DNA of 64,000 bases from NCBI GenBank assembly GCA_029204225.1, contig CM055100.1, positions 56,339,628 to 56,403,627 of the forward strand, in the 5' to 3' direction. The translations under genes were made by a program, and so were the position numbers. The notes beneath the pieces were generated by a model. The model saw nothing but the letters and a program-made list of their open reading frames with translations. It was not told the origin of the DNA and made no database searches. Shown piece by piece: positions 1 to 10,263 of this stretch (position 1 is its first letter; each line of letters begins with the position of its first letter). The DNA is from Diphasiastrum complanatum. Taxonomy: Eukaryota; Streptophyta; Lycopodiopsida; Lycopodiales; Lycopodiaceae.

Positions 1-722
1 GGCAAAGACAAGCCACACATGAAACCCAAGGCATAGTGGTCGCCAAACTGACCAATTGGCATAGCGGCAAGCCCCATGTCGATGACAGGGACCCTTAGGC
101 GCCAGCGACGCAAAAAGGTTGTAGTAAGGGTCCTTCCACTTGGACCAGTCCCGGAGGCGAAACCGAAATGGTAATCATCCCCAAGGATCAACTTTATTAG
201 ATTTGGAAGAGGTTACATTCATACATAGACTGACCGGTCTCGGGGCCACCAACACGTGCTGGGCATTGTGCCTGGCTCGTGCTGGTAAAGGGATCTGAGA
301 CCTGGCGACTGGATTCCTGGCGCTGGTTGAGCTGCCCAAGTTTCTGTCTGCCGGACTCCCCCTATAGTTCTGCTGTGATTCGGCGCACCCCCTCTGGTTT
401 GAAACATAGTGCTTTCTGGTAAAGCACGCTTTTTAGGACTTAGTTTTTATTTTGCTGATTAAGCCTGGCAAGCCTGGCAGAATCAGTCTGGCTCCCGGAC
501 ATGGGTCCCGGGAGCCGTCCCGGCGGCCGAATCAACCTGCTTTCCTGACTAGGCCATGACTCGAGCTCCAGAGCTAGCTCATGACTTTGTGACTACTTGA
601 CTGGCTCACCACAGGTCGGAGGCTCAGTCCTTGACATTCTAACTTGCTCTGGGACCTTAGGGAGTGTCACCCCTTTGAGTCTTACAGGGCACGCTGGGTG
701 CACCCAAGTCAGCTTTACAACA
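1..722 (-). repeat. 3' LTR of the gag-only element (left copy, truncated by window start)
   Basis: Position 1 corresponds to 4339 in the right LTR, so about 199 bp are missing at the left. The copy ends ...ttacaaca at 722. It is followed by tcctcccctc, the minus-strand polypurine tract. I saw 4 substitutions (near 285, 292, 323 and 649) and no indels relative to 4339-5060. Confidence 0.9.
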
Positions 723-1091
723 TCCTCCCCTCGTTTGAGAAAGCTGATGTCCTCATCAGGGCCAAACTAGAACCTAAGACTCATGGCACGGGCTTAATTC
801 ACCGGCCAGACTTTAGTCACATATACAAGGGCACGGGCTTGATTCACCGGCCAAAGGAAACCAACTGTAAAGCAGAGCAATGATATTGTGTTTTACACCC
901 AGCACAGGAAAAGTGTGGATCTAGTTCACTTACGTAAAACCTGTGTGAAGCTGCTGCACTTAGAGACATCAAACTGAAGCTCACTCCTCAATGAGAAATG
1001 CGGCTTACTTTATTAGCATGAAAGAAAAAGGTACTCACGGCTCCCTTAAGCCTCAGATATGTCGTTGTCGTCGCACATCTGGATGAGTCCC
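723..1091 (-). other. Polypurine tract and 3' untranslated part of the gag-only element
   Basis: The polypurine tract (reading gaggggagga on the minus strand) abuts the LTR at 723-732. Further on, the motif ggcacgggctt.attcaccggcca occurs twice, about 45 bp apart (near 785 and 830). I see no coding frame in this stretch. Confidence 0.55.
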
Positions 1092-1550
1092 CTAGGACTC
1101 TAGATATTTCGTTTGGTCGTCCAGGTTGAGCTCCTTGAGCTCTGCATCGGCACTTAGATTCACCTTTGACGTAGAAACTGCAGGCAATGTTGGCTCCATT
1201 TGACCTCGCGTCAACTGGTTTGTCACTGTTGGATGTCTTTCATTAAAAAGATGAGTTTTCGCTTGGTCACACAAGGTGAGCTCCTTGAGCTCTGCATCGG
1301 CACTTGAATTCACCTTTGATGTAGAGACTATAGGCAATTTTGGCTCCATTTGTTCCCGTGCCAGCTGGTCTGTCACTGTTGGTTGTCCTTCGTTAAATAG
1401 GTGAATGAGATTGGGAGGAATGGTTGGCTCAGGTTCATTTGTGTCGTTCTTTTCTAGTTGGTCCCCTGGCACAGCTCTAACGACACAAGGTCTCCTGCCA
1501 TTATATAATAACACAAGGTTAACCCCTTTTGCCAAGAAGGCCACCACATG
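1092..1550 (-). pseudogene. Out-of-frame C-terminal tail of gag-protease with a 50-residue tandem duplication
   Basis: This open frame lies directly after the gag-protease stop but in another frame. It has no ATG at its left edge, so it looks like the continuation of the polyprotein after a small frame change near 1555-1575. It contains two in-frame copies of a 150-bp unit (ctccttgagc at 1131 and again at 1281), giving a roughly 50-residue repeat with the shared text SADAELKEL. It carries no enzymatic motif. It may be a spacer that would precede reverse transcriptase in an autonomous relative; that is inference. Confidence 0.55.
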
Positions 1551-1554
1551 TTCG

Positions 1555-3306
1555 TTAAACCAACCTTAATCCCAAAATAGCGTCGAAGGCATCCATCTTC
1601 AAGATTGTGAACGTTAGTCGATTCTTCCAGGCTCCCAGAGAGATTGGTAAGTTGGTTGCCAATCTACAAGTGGTCATTGTACCTTTCGCGGTCTCCACAC
1701 AAATAGGAGTCACATTTTCTTCACATTGGATGTCCAATTCTCCTGTCAATTTTTCTGACAAGTAGTTATGAGACGCCCCCAGGTCTACCATGAAGTAAAT
1801 GATCCTGCCTTGAATACAGCCTTTCAGGTACAATAACTTGGATCCTCTCGCAGGAGTCGCCATAAGATGTTCACGATAAGCCGCAAGTGCCCCTATCTGT
1901 TGCAAGGCATTCAGGTCAGACTCCGTCAAATCCGTTTCTGGGTCCTCTTCATCATCTTGTTCACCATCTTCTTGATCAAATGCCTCTCTCTCCATCCTAT
2001 CAAATCCTTCAATGGCAGCCATGATTTGCTTATTCAATGGTTTGGGGCATGATCTCCAAGAGTGACCTTGCTGATGACAGTTGAAGCAACGCATGGAACT
2101 GCCCACTGTTGGTGAGCTGTTGCTGTGACTAGTCGAAGATCCAACATTGTTTCTTCTCTGGAACATGTTCCCTCCATTGTTGCCTTGGTTGCCAAACCCT
2201 GTTTTTGTTGGGAATTTATTCACGCTACTCGAGGCTTGGTTGCCATTTGGAGCTGAGTCCCCTCTTGAAAAGAAGCTCGGACTCGGTCTGGATCCACTAA
2301 ATACTCTTGTTGAGGTTGCGGGAGCAGCTGGTGCCAATGTGCTCTCATAATCACAAACCATTTCAGCCGCTCGAATAGTTGAATTGAAATCATGGGGCAT
2401 GTAGCTGTCTATCGCACGTCGGGTCCAGGATTGCATTCCAGACAATAGGTAATGAGTTTTGTCCGCCTCGGACATATCTTCAATAACCCATGCACTCTGT
2501 CTGAATCTATTGAGGTACTCTCGCAATGACCCTTTCTGTTTGAGCCCCGATAATTCTGTCCTCAATCTCATGTGTGAATCCTTCGGTATGAACTCCTCTC
2601 GTAACGCGGCTTTGAATGCGTCCCATGTTTGAAAATGTATTCCTGCCATCCGGTACCAATTTGTAGTGTAGCCCTCAAAATATGCTAATGCCAAGTCAGT
2701 TCTTTCTTCCTCAGGAGTGTTCATTAGACGGAAGTAATGGTCCATGTGAAACAACCAATCTTCCACAACTCGAATATCACGCTCTCCTTTGAAAGTAGGT
2801 GGTGCTTTCACTTTGGCAGTCTTTCTTGGGCCCTCCGTGGTTCGCGCTCGTGGTTCTCTTGGTATCTGTGGAGGAGGCGCCACTGCATTCTCCCTAGTTG
2901 CTTCCAACTCTTCAAACCTGGCTTCGAGCTGTGTTAGCCCGTCTCTCATTTCTCTAGCAAGGTTAATTTGGGTAAGATTCATGGCTCGCAAGGATGTTTG
3001 CCATTCTTTCCTTTCGGTTTCTCTATCCTTCTTCACCTCGCTAAGCATAGCCGTCATTGCGCTTGATAAATATTGCCGCATCTTCACTTCAAAGAGGTCC
3101 TGTTGTGCCTCTGGCAAGGGTTCATCTCTTGGTGTGGGTTCAGAAGGGCCACCCATCTCTTCATGGAGGGGCGCCACTGTGGAGTGCATACGCTCTTTCT
3201 TTCTCGACTTGGACCTGGTGCCATCTCGATGCATGCGAGAGCTGTATTCTCGAGTCAGCTCTTCTCCGTCCGTCAGTGCTCGTAACTCTTCAAGATGGTC
3301 CTCCAT
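1555..3306 (-). CDS. Gag-protease polyprotein of the gag-only gypsy-type element
   Basis: 583 residues from an ATG at 3306. An acidic, coiled-coil-rich N-terminus (about 65-140) is followed by a retrotransposon Gag domain (about 168-320, with a WLFHMDHYF-type core and a SLREYLNRF segment). Then come a Ser/Asn-rich linker, a CCHC knuckle (C407, C410, H415, C420) and a retropepsin-like domain (about 485-583). The protease active site reads D508-L-G-A-S, so the usual Ser/Thr after the catalytic Asp is Leu, which should weaken or abolish activity. The frame stops right after the second conserved ILG loop. Gag would form the RNA-packaging particle. No polymerase follows. Confidence 0.85.
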   Translation of the reverse strand: MEDHLEELRALTDGEELTREYSSRMHRDGTRSKSRKKERMHSTVAPLHEEMGGPSEPTPRDEPLPEAQQDLFEVKMRQYLSSAMTAMLSEVKKDRETERKEWQTSLRAMNLTQINLAREMRDGLTQLEARFEELEATRENAVAPPPQIPREPRARTTEGPRKTAKVKAPPTFKGERDIRVVEDWLFHMDHYFRLMNTPEEERTDLALAYFEGYTTNWYRMAGIHFQTWDAFKAALREEFIPKDSHMRLRTELSGLKQKGSLREYLNRFRQSAWVIEDMSEADKTHYLLSGMQSWTRRAIDSYMPHDFNSTIRAAEMVCDYESTLAPAAPATSTRVFSGSRPSPSFFSRGDSAPNGNQASSSVNKFPTKTGFGNQGNNGGNMFQRRNNVGSSTSHSNSSPTVGSSMRCFNCHQQGHSWRSCPKPLNKQIMAAIEGFDRMEREAFDQEDGEQDDEEDPETDLTESDLNALQQIGALAAYREHLMATPARGSKLLYLKGCIQGRIIYFMVDLGASHNYLSEKLTGELDIQCEENVTPICVETAKGTMTTCRLATNLPISLGAWKNRLTFTILKMDAFDAILGLRLV

Positions 3307-3662
3307 TATAGTCAGAGGTGTACTTCCAACAGATTATCGCCTCAATCCTTTTTATATTTGAAGCTCTCCCTTCTGTCAGCCGGGCCCCACAGCTCTCTTT
3401 TCTTCTTTATTAAATCAGCTTCAATGAAAATATCCCTTCCTCAAACTTAGCACGCCCACATCACCTCTGAGCCAAGTAGGAACCAGGTCATTTGTGTCCA
3501 AGCAAGCACACGACAAACGGAACATACCAACCAAAGCAAACATAGAGGATCCCTCTCAAGCCACAAACCCCCCCTGAGACCGGACGTAGGACCTTTGCCT
3601 AGCCGCGCCCACACAAATCTATCACAGAATTAGCCCACGGGGAAACATCCATCCAACCATCC

Positions 3663-4048
3663 GTGCTTTCACCATTAAGCAGCACATTGCCTCAGTCACG
3701 CCCCACCACTTTTTGGTCGATAGCCCTTATAGCTAAACGATCGGCAGCTATCCCGCACCGGCAGCTAACCACCCGTGCTTTACACCCGAATTCGAGCAGC
3801 ATCTCTGTATCAATGGTTAACCCGTACAGTTCGAATATGTCGCCCCGCACCCCACAAGGTACAGACCGTGCTTTCACCTACCTAGGCAGCACTTTGCCTC
3901 ATCCGTCCTACGTGCAGACAGCGCCAGGCCCGAACCGCGAGAACTGACCGTGCTTACACCTCGAGGGCAGCACTTTGACTCATCAAGTCCCCCGTTCTGC
4001 CGACCACCCCGACCGTGGACGCACCCGTGCTTACACTGTGGGCAGCAC
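3663..4048 (-). repeat. Five spaced stem-loops in the element leader
   Basis: Between gag and the primer-binding site the pattern GTGCT...AGCAC recurs five times: 3663/3681, 3775/3798, 3868/3888, 3950/3969 and 4027/4044. The second has AGCAT, allowing a G-U pair. Each unit reads roughly ccgtgctttcacc, a short spacer, then ggcagcac followed by ttg.ctca, and can fold into a 5-bp stem. Spacing is about 77-112 bp. Such structures in a retroelement leader could act in RNA packaging, dimerisation or translation; the function is inferred. Confidence 0.6.
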
Positions 4049-4125
4049 CTTGCGCAACGGTTGTCCTGACAAATCCCAAAAACGTGGCCATCCCTGTGAG
4101 ACTTGCGTAGCTGACCGGCTAGTCG

Positions 4126-4137
4126 GCTCTGATACCA
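4126..4137 (-). promoter_or_regulatory. Primer-binding site of the gag-only element
   Basis: The minus strand reads TGGTATCAGAGC, the classic plant sequence complementary to the 3' end of initiator-Met tRNA. It lies two bases from the inner end of the 5' LTR. Confidence 0.85.
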
Positions 4138-4139
4138 CA

Positions 4140-5060
4140 TGTAGCGCCGGCGCCTCAAAGGGCGCTGGGACTTGAGCGGTTTCCCCAACACGCGCTTAAG
4201 TCTAACATTCATCCATCATGCACTTACGTAAAAGCCAACTCAGAAATCGTAACAAGCTTAACCATTCAGACTTAAGAAAACTGGAATCCCAACCAACCCG
4301 AAAGCCAACTCAGAATCCGTCCCCAAAAGGTAACCAAAGGCAAAGACAAGCCACACATGAAACCCAAGGCATAGTGGTCGCCAAACTGACCAATTGGCAT
4401 AGCGGCAAGCCCCATGTCGATGACAGGGACCCTTAGGCGCCAGCGACGCAAAAAGGTTGTAGTAAGGGTCCTTCCACTTGGACCAGTCCCGGAGGCGAAA
4501 CCGAAATGGTAATCATCCCCAAGGATCAACTTTATTAGATTTGGAAGAGGTTACATTCATACATAGACTGACCGGTCTCGGGGCCACCAACACGTGCTGG
4601 GCATTGTGCCTGGCTCGTGCTGGTAGAGGGAGCTGAGACCTGGCGACTGGATTCCTGGCGTTGGTTGAGCTGCCCAAGTTTCTGTCTGCCGGACTCCCCC
4701 TATAGTTCTGCTGTGATTCGGCGCACCCCCTCTGGTTTGAAACATAGTGCTTTCTGGTAAAGCACGCTTTTTAGGACTTAGTTTTTATTTTGCTGATTAA
4801 GCCTGGCAAGCCTGGCAGAATCAGTCTGGCTCCCGGACATGGGTCCCGGGAGCCGTCCCGGCGGCCGAATCAACCTGCTTTCCTGACTAGGCCATGACTC
4901 GAGCTCCAGAGCTAGCTCATGACTTTGTGACTACTTGACTGGCTCACCACAGGTCGGAGGCTCAGTCCTTGACATTCTAACTTGCTTTGGGACCTTAGGG
5001 AGTGTCACCCCTTTGAGTCTTACAGGGCACGCTGGGTGCACCCAAGTCAGCTTTACAACA
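4140..5060 (-). repeat. 5' LTR of the gag-only element (right copy, 921 bp)
   Basis: It begins tgtagcgccgg next to the primer-binding site and ends ttacaaca at 5060, giving TG...CA ends. It matches 1-722 over its last 722 bp. It should carry the promoter and polyadenylation signals of the element, but no TATA box stood out to me. Confidence 0.9.
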
Positions 5061-6777
5061 AGCAAGATCTTGGTTTTGAGGAGGAGCTCATGGAGGAGCA
5101 AGCACCAAATCCACCTATCACACCAAGGAGATCTTCAAGGGCAAAAGTGGAGCCATCAAGGCTCACATATCAAGGCAAAGGACAGAAAGTTGAGGGTATC
5201 TCATCCACTTCTTATGCTTTATCTAGTTTTGAAGAACCATCTAATGTTGAAGATGCATTGAACTCCAAAGAATGGTATAAAGCTATGTTGGATGAGTATC
5301 ATGCCTTGATTGAGAATGAAACTTGGTTGCTTGTTGAGAGACCTCAAAGGAATGTAATAGGATTCAAGTGGGTCTTCAAGCTTAAGTTGAATGCAAATGG
5401 TAGTGTTAACAAACATAAAGCAAGATTAGTTGCAAAAGGTTATACTCAAGAGAGAGGGATAGACTATGAGGAAACTTTTGCACCCGTGGCCAAGATGGTC
5501 ACAATAAGGCTAATCATTGCACTTGCATCACATTTTGGATGGATTCTATGTCAAATGGATGTCTCTAATGCTTTCTTGAATGGTTTTTTGGAAGAGGATA
5601 TCTATATGGAGCATCCACAAGGGTTCATCAAGCATGGAATGGAGAACAAAGTATGCCATCTCCAAAGAAGCATCTATGGCTTGAAGCAAGCCTCAAGATC
5701 TTGGAATTCAAGACTACATTGCTATCTTATTTCACTTTCTTTTGTTCAATGTGAATATAATCCCACTCTTTACATTAAGTTTGATGATGTTGGTATTGTA
5801 CTTTTACTCATTTATGTAGATGACATCATCATTAGTGGAAATAGTGTTGATGGTATTGAGAAAATCAAGATAGATCTATCCTTAGAGTTCAAGATGGTAG
5901 ATCTAGGGTGTCTTCACTTCATCTTAGGCATAGAAGTACTTAGAGGGTCTGATTTTATCTTTATAAGTCAAGTAAACTATGCTCAAAGTCTTTTGAAGAA
6001 GTTTAAGATGGAAGTATGCAAAGGTGTTGACACACCAATGGAGCAAGATGTAAAAGTGCCAAATGAAGATGATGAAAGATCCTTCATGGACATCACTTTT
6101 TTTAGGCAGCTTATAGGTTTCTTAATGTGGATCACTATAACTAGACCAGATCTTAGCTTTAGTGTATGTAGGTTGAGCCAATCCATGCAAAAGCCATTGA
6201 ATATCCATTGGAAAAAGGCTAAGAAGATTCTAAGATACATCTCGGGTACATTGGATTTTGGGATTCTATATAGAGGAGATGTGATTAACCTTCATGCATT
6301 TAGTGATTCAGATTTTGCATGGGACAAGAGGAGTAAGAAATCAACAAGTGGCTATTCAACTTTCATAGGAGAAGGTGTGGTTTCATGGCTTTCAAAAAAG
6401 CAAGAAACTATATCTCTATCTTCAACCGAGGCCGAGTACAAAGCTTTAACAGCCACTACAAAGGAGGTACTTTGGATCAAGAGATTATTGGTGGAGCTAA
6501 AGATCATGGATTCACAGGAGGCACCAATCATCTACAATGACAATATATCAGCCCAACACCTTGCATCTAACCCAATCTTCCATGCAAGATCTAAGCACAT
6601 TGAGATATGCCATCACTTTGTGAGAGAAATGGTGCAAGCCAAGGAGATTGCTTGGAGCATGTTCCAAGCAATGAATGTGTAGCTGATCTACTTACTAAAC
6701 CACTTCAAAAGACACCTTTTATGAAGTTCAGATCATCACTTGGAGTGATTAGTAAAGCAATGATTGAACCAAGCTAG
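5061..6777 (+). pseudogene. Ty1-copia pol fragment: reverse transcriptase and RNase H
   Basis: The 3' half of a copia polyprotein, entered just after the gypsy-type LTR. The N-terminal hinge carries PITPRRSSRAKVEPSRLTY. The RT begins at WYKAMLDEYHALIENETW, contains KARLVAKGYTQERGIDYEETFAPVAK and QMDVSNAFLNG, and has the active site YVDD (LLLIYVDDIIISGN). RNase H follows (SDSDFAWDKRSKKSTSGY, SSTEAEYKAL and KHIEICHHFVRE). The frame open from upstream closes at 6682. A one-base shift near 6650 is needed to read the normal end (NECVADLLTKPL), which stops at 6777. Gag, protease and integrase lie left of the window. The nested element at 1-5060 broke this copy. Confidence 0.9.
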
Positions 6778-6791
6778 ATAGTGAGGAGGAG

Positions 6792-7500
6792 TGTTAAAAA
6801 TTCACAATTCTAGCTTGACTAGTTTTGGTCATATGACTTGTAAATAGTTAGATGGTCATGATGTGGCTAGTCACACGTGCCAAATAGCATAGGATTCCAT
6901 TCATAAGGATGTTCTCAAGTAGACCTAAGTGTTAGAACCTTTGGAATGAGTCCAAATTATGCTTAGATACAAGAGAGAAAAAATAGGAGCTATTTTTGGT
7001 AATTTTTGCATTGTTGAGGGATCTCCAAGATTCCAACCCTAACTTGGTAGGGATGAAAGATCCACCAAAATTAGCATTAGGGATAGGTTTAGGGCTACTC
7101 ATACCTGCCCAAAACCGTGATGGATCATGTATATATAGGTGATGATATCTCACCAAAATCAATCAAGCAATTTCATGATTTTTCTCTCATAATGGTGCAA
7201 TTGCTCTCTATGTTCATAATTGTTTGAGTACTTGTGATTACTAATGATTATAGGATTGAATGTAGGTTTGGTGTACAGTACTCAGACTGTGGGAGGCCGT
7301 ACTTTCACACGTGTGAAGCCTTCTTCAAGGATTTGGGCCATTTAGTGAGGTTCAAGCATAGATTTTTGATGAATTTTGATGGTTCAACTTGTGCTAATCT
7401 TATGAAATCATAATCTATTGTTTCCCTCATCATTTCAAGTGTTTTAGGATCCTTATCTGCTATAATTTTTACAGTTCCACGCGTTTTCTTTTCCTCTCTT
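6792..7500 (+). repeat. 3' LTR of the broken copia element (right end uncertain)
   Basis: The purine-rich tract gtgaggaggag at 6781-6791 is followed by TGTTAAAAATTCAC, the expected start of a copia LTR. A TATA-like atatatagg lies near 7130. No second copy is in the window, so the right border is a guess. Confidence 0.55.
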
Positions 7501-9190
7501 GCCACGTGAGAGGGTCCCCCACATGGGCTTGCATGCTTCAAATGTCATTCAATCTCATAATCTTTTCTAGATTTTATGAGAATATTTTACTGTAGGATTC
7601 CACATAAAATATATTTATTAATATGATGGAATGTAAAAATATCAATTCAAAGATCATTATAGTAGTATTCAATTGTTAAAACTAGTTTTATATTTTAGTA
7701 AATTTTATTTTTCTTGAGATTTGACATACAAGACAAAATCATGAGATAAGAAATAGTACATATTAATATTAAACAAGTAGTTTGACAAGTTTTTTAAGAT
7801 TTTATGACATAATTATGTCAAATCGGTGATGTCATAAAACATTTAGCTTATTAATAATCTAGGTGTCATAGATTTGATATAATTTGATGACATAATTACA
7901 TGGTCAAATAATTTTTTTTTGCTTTTGTCATGTGGCCTCTTAATGGTTGCATGGGATCATTTAGATTCATGATCAAAAGCATTTATGCTATATTGAGGAC
8001 CTTAGTGATATGTGACCTATATGATAAATCTTTTTGATTGTTGGTGTGTGACCTATATAACCTTATATGAAATCATAGTAATTAGTTGAAATATCATTTA
8101 GCATTGTAATAAATATGTTAATCAATGGTGTGTTATCTAGTATATGATTTCTTGCATACAAAGCAACCATAAATAGAAAGGGCGAATGCATATTGCTAAT
8201 CATGAGATACCATGTCACACTAGGCCAATCCAAAGAGATTTATCTTTAACTAACTCAAGCCAAGTATTAATTAATCAAATGAGTGATTGAGTGGGCAATG
8301 AATCAATTGAGTATATGACTGATTGTTTGATTTTAATCATTCCATCTTAAAAGAAAGATCGAGTGAGATCATCACTCATCTTAGACAAGAGTTTAAACTG
8401 AGAGCTTTGAACATTGACTGCTATGTGGTCTTTAAATTAGTTGAGATAGGCCTGCACACACTATCTACTGATGTCTAACATTTGTCAGTATGAACCTTGC
8501 TCGTCATGTGTTGCCCCACCCAAGCAATTTTCTTGATAGCAATGTTACTAGAATATTAGATTTACATTAAGCATAAGTAGAATATACATGGATTAGATTT
8601 TGGCATGTCTTTAACAAATTCTACTATATTTGTTTAGTACATACGATCTCATAATGATTACTTATGATGTGGTATAGAGTAGCTGGCTACAATGTGTATA
8701 TGTCATCATCATCAGATAGCGATTCATCTCATGATCGCAACAGCAGGTATATATTGTTATTGATATTGACATCAATTGCACTGTATTTGTTATTTGAATA
8801 TGAGTGTATAATTTTTCTTGCAAATTTATTCTTACAATGACATTTGATTGGAATTATGAATTCTAGGGAAATTATCATACCTCCATGTGATTTAGAGAAA
8901 GAAAAAAGAATTGAGCTCTATCACAGAAAAAAGGAACAAGCAAGACTAAAGTACAATGAACAACTATTGACTAGTTCATCTTCAAGCTCTTCCATCAGTC
9001 GACGTAGACCGCCTATTGATCCATCACATGTATGTATATTGATTTATGTCATAATTTTTTTATTTGTAATAGTGATGTAATCCGATTTGCTCTTTGGAAA
9101 GCCAAGACACCACTCCATCACAAATGAAGGTTGAAAATGCACTAAATGTACAAAGACTGTTTTGTCACATGTTAGAATTTGTCAATTGTC
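7501..9190. other. AT-rich stretch with no recognisable gene
   Basis: Very AT-rich DNA. A small open frame at 8844-9080 (+) contains a charged helix-like segment and a Ser run, then a hydrophobic tail. I do not recognise it and would not call it a gene. Confidence 0.4.
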
Positions 9191-9196
9191 ACTTGA

Positions 9197-9415
9197 ATGA
9201 CACAAAAAGAATTTGTGCAATTTGCAATTGGATTATTGGACCAGTTTCAACCAGAATATGATGAGAGGATACCATGTACATGCACACAATGCAAAGGCCT
9301 TAGGATTCGGACAAGGAGGATTGTCAACGATCATATTTGGGCCAATGGAGTGCACACAGAGAATCCAAGAGTACGAGAGGTAAACTCTTTCAAGTGTTTT
9401 TTGAAATTGCTTTAA
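9197..9415 (+). pseudogene. CACTA transposase-associated N-terminal domain fragment
   Basis: The translation contains IPCTCTQCKGLRIRTRRIVN followed by a DHIWANGVH segment. This resembles the cysteine-containing domain at the N-terminus of plant En/Spm (CACTA) Tnp2 transposases, where a C.C..CK core is followed by a T...V..HL...G pattern. Only about 70 residues remain and no catalytic domain follows on this strand. The nearest transposase remains are on the opposite strand at 12.6-14.3 kb, so this is either a second fragment or an inverted piece. Confidence 0.45.
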
Positions 9416-9490
9416 TCTTTGACCCTTATGACACTTCAAGTATAGTTTGGCCAATAAATATTGAGCGTTAGGATGAGTGCCATGATACTT

Positions 9491-9656
9491 TGAAGTTAAT
9501 CTCTCACTTGCTTCTAAAAGGAAAAATCCAAATAGAATATTTAGATGAAGTTAATCTCTCACTTGCTTCTAAAAGGATAAATCCAAATAGAATGATTAGA
9601 TGAAGTTAATCTCTCACTTGCTTCTAAAAGAAAAAATCCATATAGAATGATTAGAT
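9491..9656. repeat. 55-bp minisatellite, three units
   Basis: The unit starting tgaagttaatctctcacttg occurs at 9491, 9546 and 9601 with only a few differences. Confidence 0.85.
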
Positions 9657-9706
9657 GTAGTTAATCTTGATTTCCATATTCAATCACCCATAATAGACTC
9701 ATTCAC

Positions 9707-9710
<4 letters not shown>

Positions 9711-9802
<92 letters not shown>
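9711..9802. repeat. (GA)n microsatellite, ~92 bp
   Basis: Uninterrupted GA dinucleotides. Confidence 0.97.
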
Positions 9803-9805
<3 letters not shown>

Positions 9806-10003
9806 AAAGGTAACCAACACTCCCAATTCTAGGAAGGTGTGTAGCCCTTTTTTTCTTCCGTTAAAAGTGTGAAATGTTTTTTGTTAGAAGATGAGTTCCA
9901 CAAAAAAGCCCAAATGCCGCAGGGAGGGAGCATGTGGTGACATTCTGGCACTCTATAATGTTCTCTCTATTTTTCTCTCCATGTGTGTTTAGGGTCGGTG
10001 TGG

Positions 10004-10004
<1 letters not shown>

Positions 10005-10084
<80 letters not shown>

Positions 10085-10094
10085 TGTGTGTGTT
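10005..10094. repeat. (GT)n microsatellite, ~90 bp
   Basis: TG dinucleotides with one interruption near 10081. Confidence 0.96.
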
Positions 10095-10144
10095 TCATGC
10101 TATTGGTTTACGGTTTGTGTTATATATTAATTTATGTTTCATGC

Positions 10145-10146
<2 letters not shown>

Positions 10147-10238
<92 letters not shown>
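10147..10238. repeat. (GA)n microsatellite, ~92 bp
   Basis: Uninterrupted GA dinucleotides, 52 bp after a (GT)n array. Confidence 0.97.
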
Positions 10239-10241
<3 letters not shown>

Positions 10242-10263
10242 ATACATCTAACATTTTCAACTT

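Larger units (their letters stand above)
1..5060 (-). mobile_element. Gag-only (TR-GAG-like) Ty3-gypsy-type LTR retrotransposon, young
   Basis: Two near-identical LTRs (1-722, cut by the window edge, and 4140-5060) enclose only about 3.4 kb. Read on the minus strand, the order is 5' LTR, tRNA-iMet type primer-binding site, a long leader, one gag-protease frame, a short frameshifted tail, polypurine tract and 3' LTR. No reverse transcriptase, RNase H or integrase motif is visible, so the element is non-autonomous and must use enzymes from elsewhere. The LTRs align without indels and differ at only 4 positions over 722 bp, indicating recent insertion. It interrupts a copia element that resumes at 5061; the right flank starts agcaa, and the left flank lies outside the window, so the target duplication cannot be checked. 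Confidence 0.85.

Noticed and set aside
2789-3361. 190-residue plus-strand frame opposite gag
   Set aside because: It is a shadow of the gag-protease frame on the minus strand, with no domain and no context.
4982-5060. A 566-codon open frame reading from the gypsy-type LTR into the copia RT, like a fusion gene
   Set aside because: The join is simply the insertion border. The upstream part lies within the LTR, its first codon is TTG, and the same LTR sequence at 644-722 leads into unrelated text.
9491-9656. CRISPR-like array
   Set aside because: The three 55-bp units are contiguous with no unique spacers, and the context is a eukaryotic genome.
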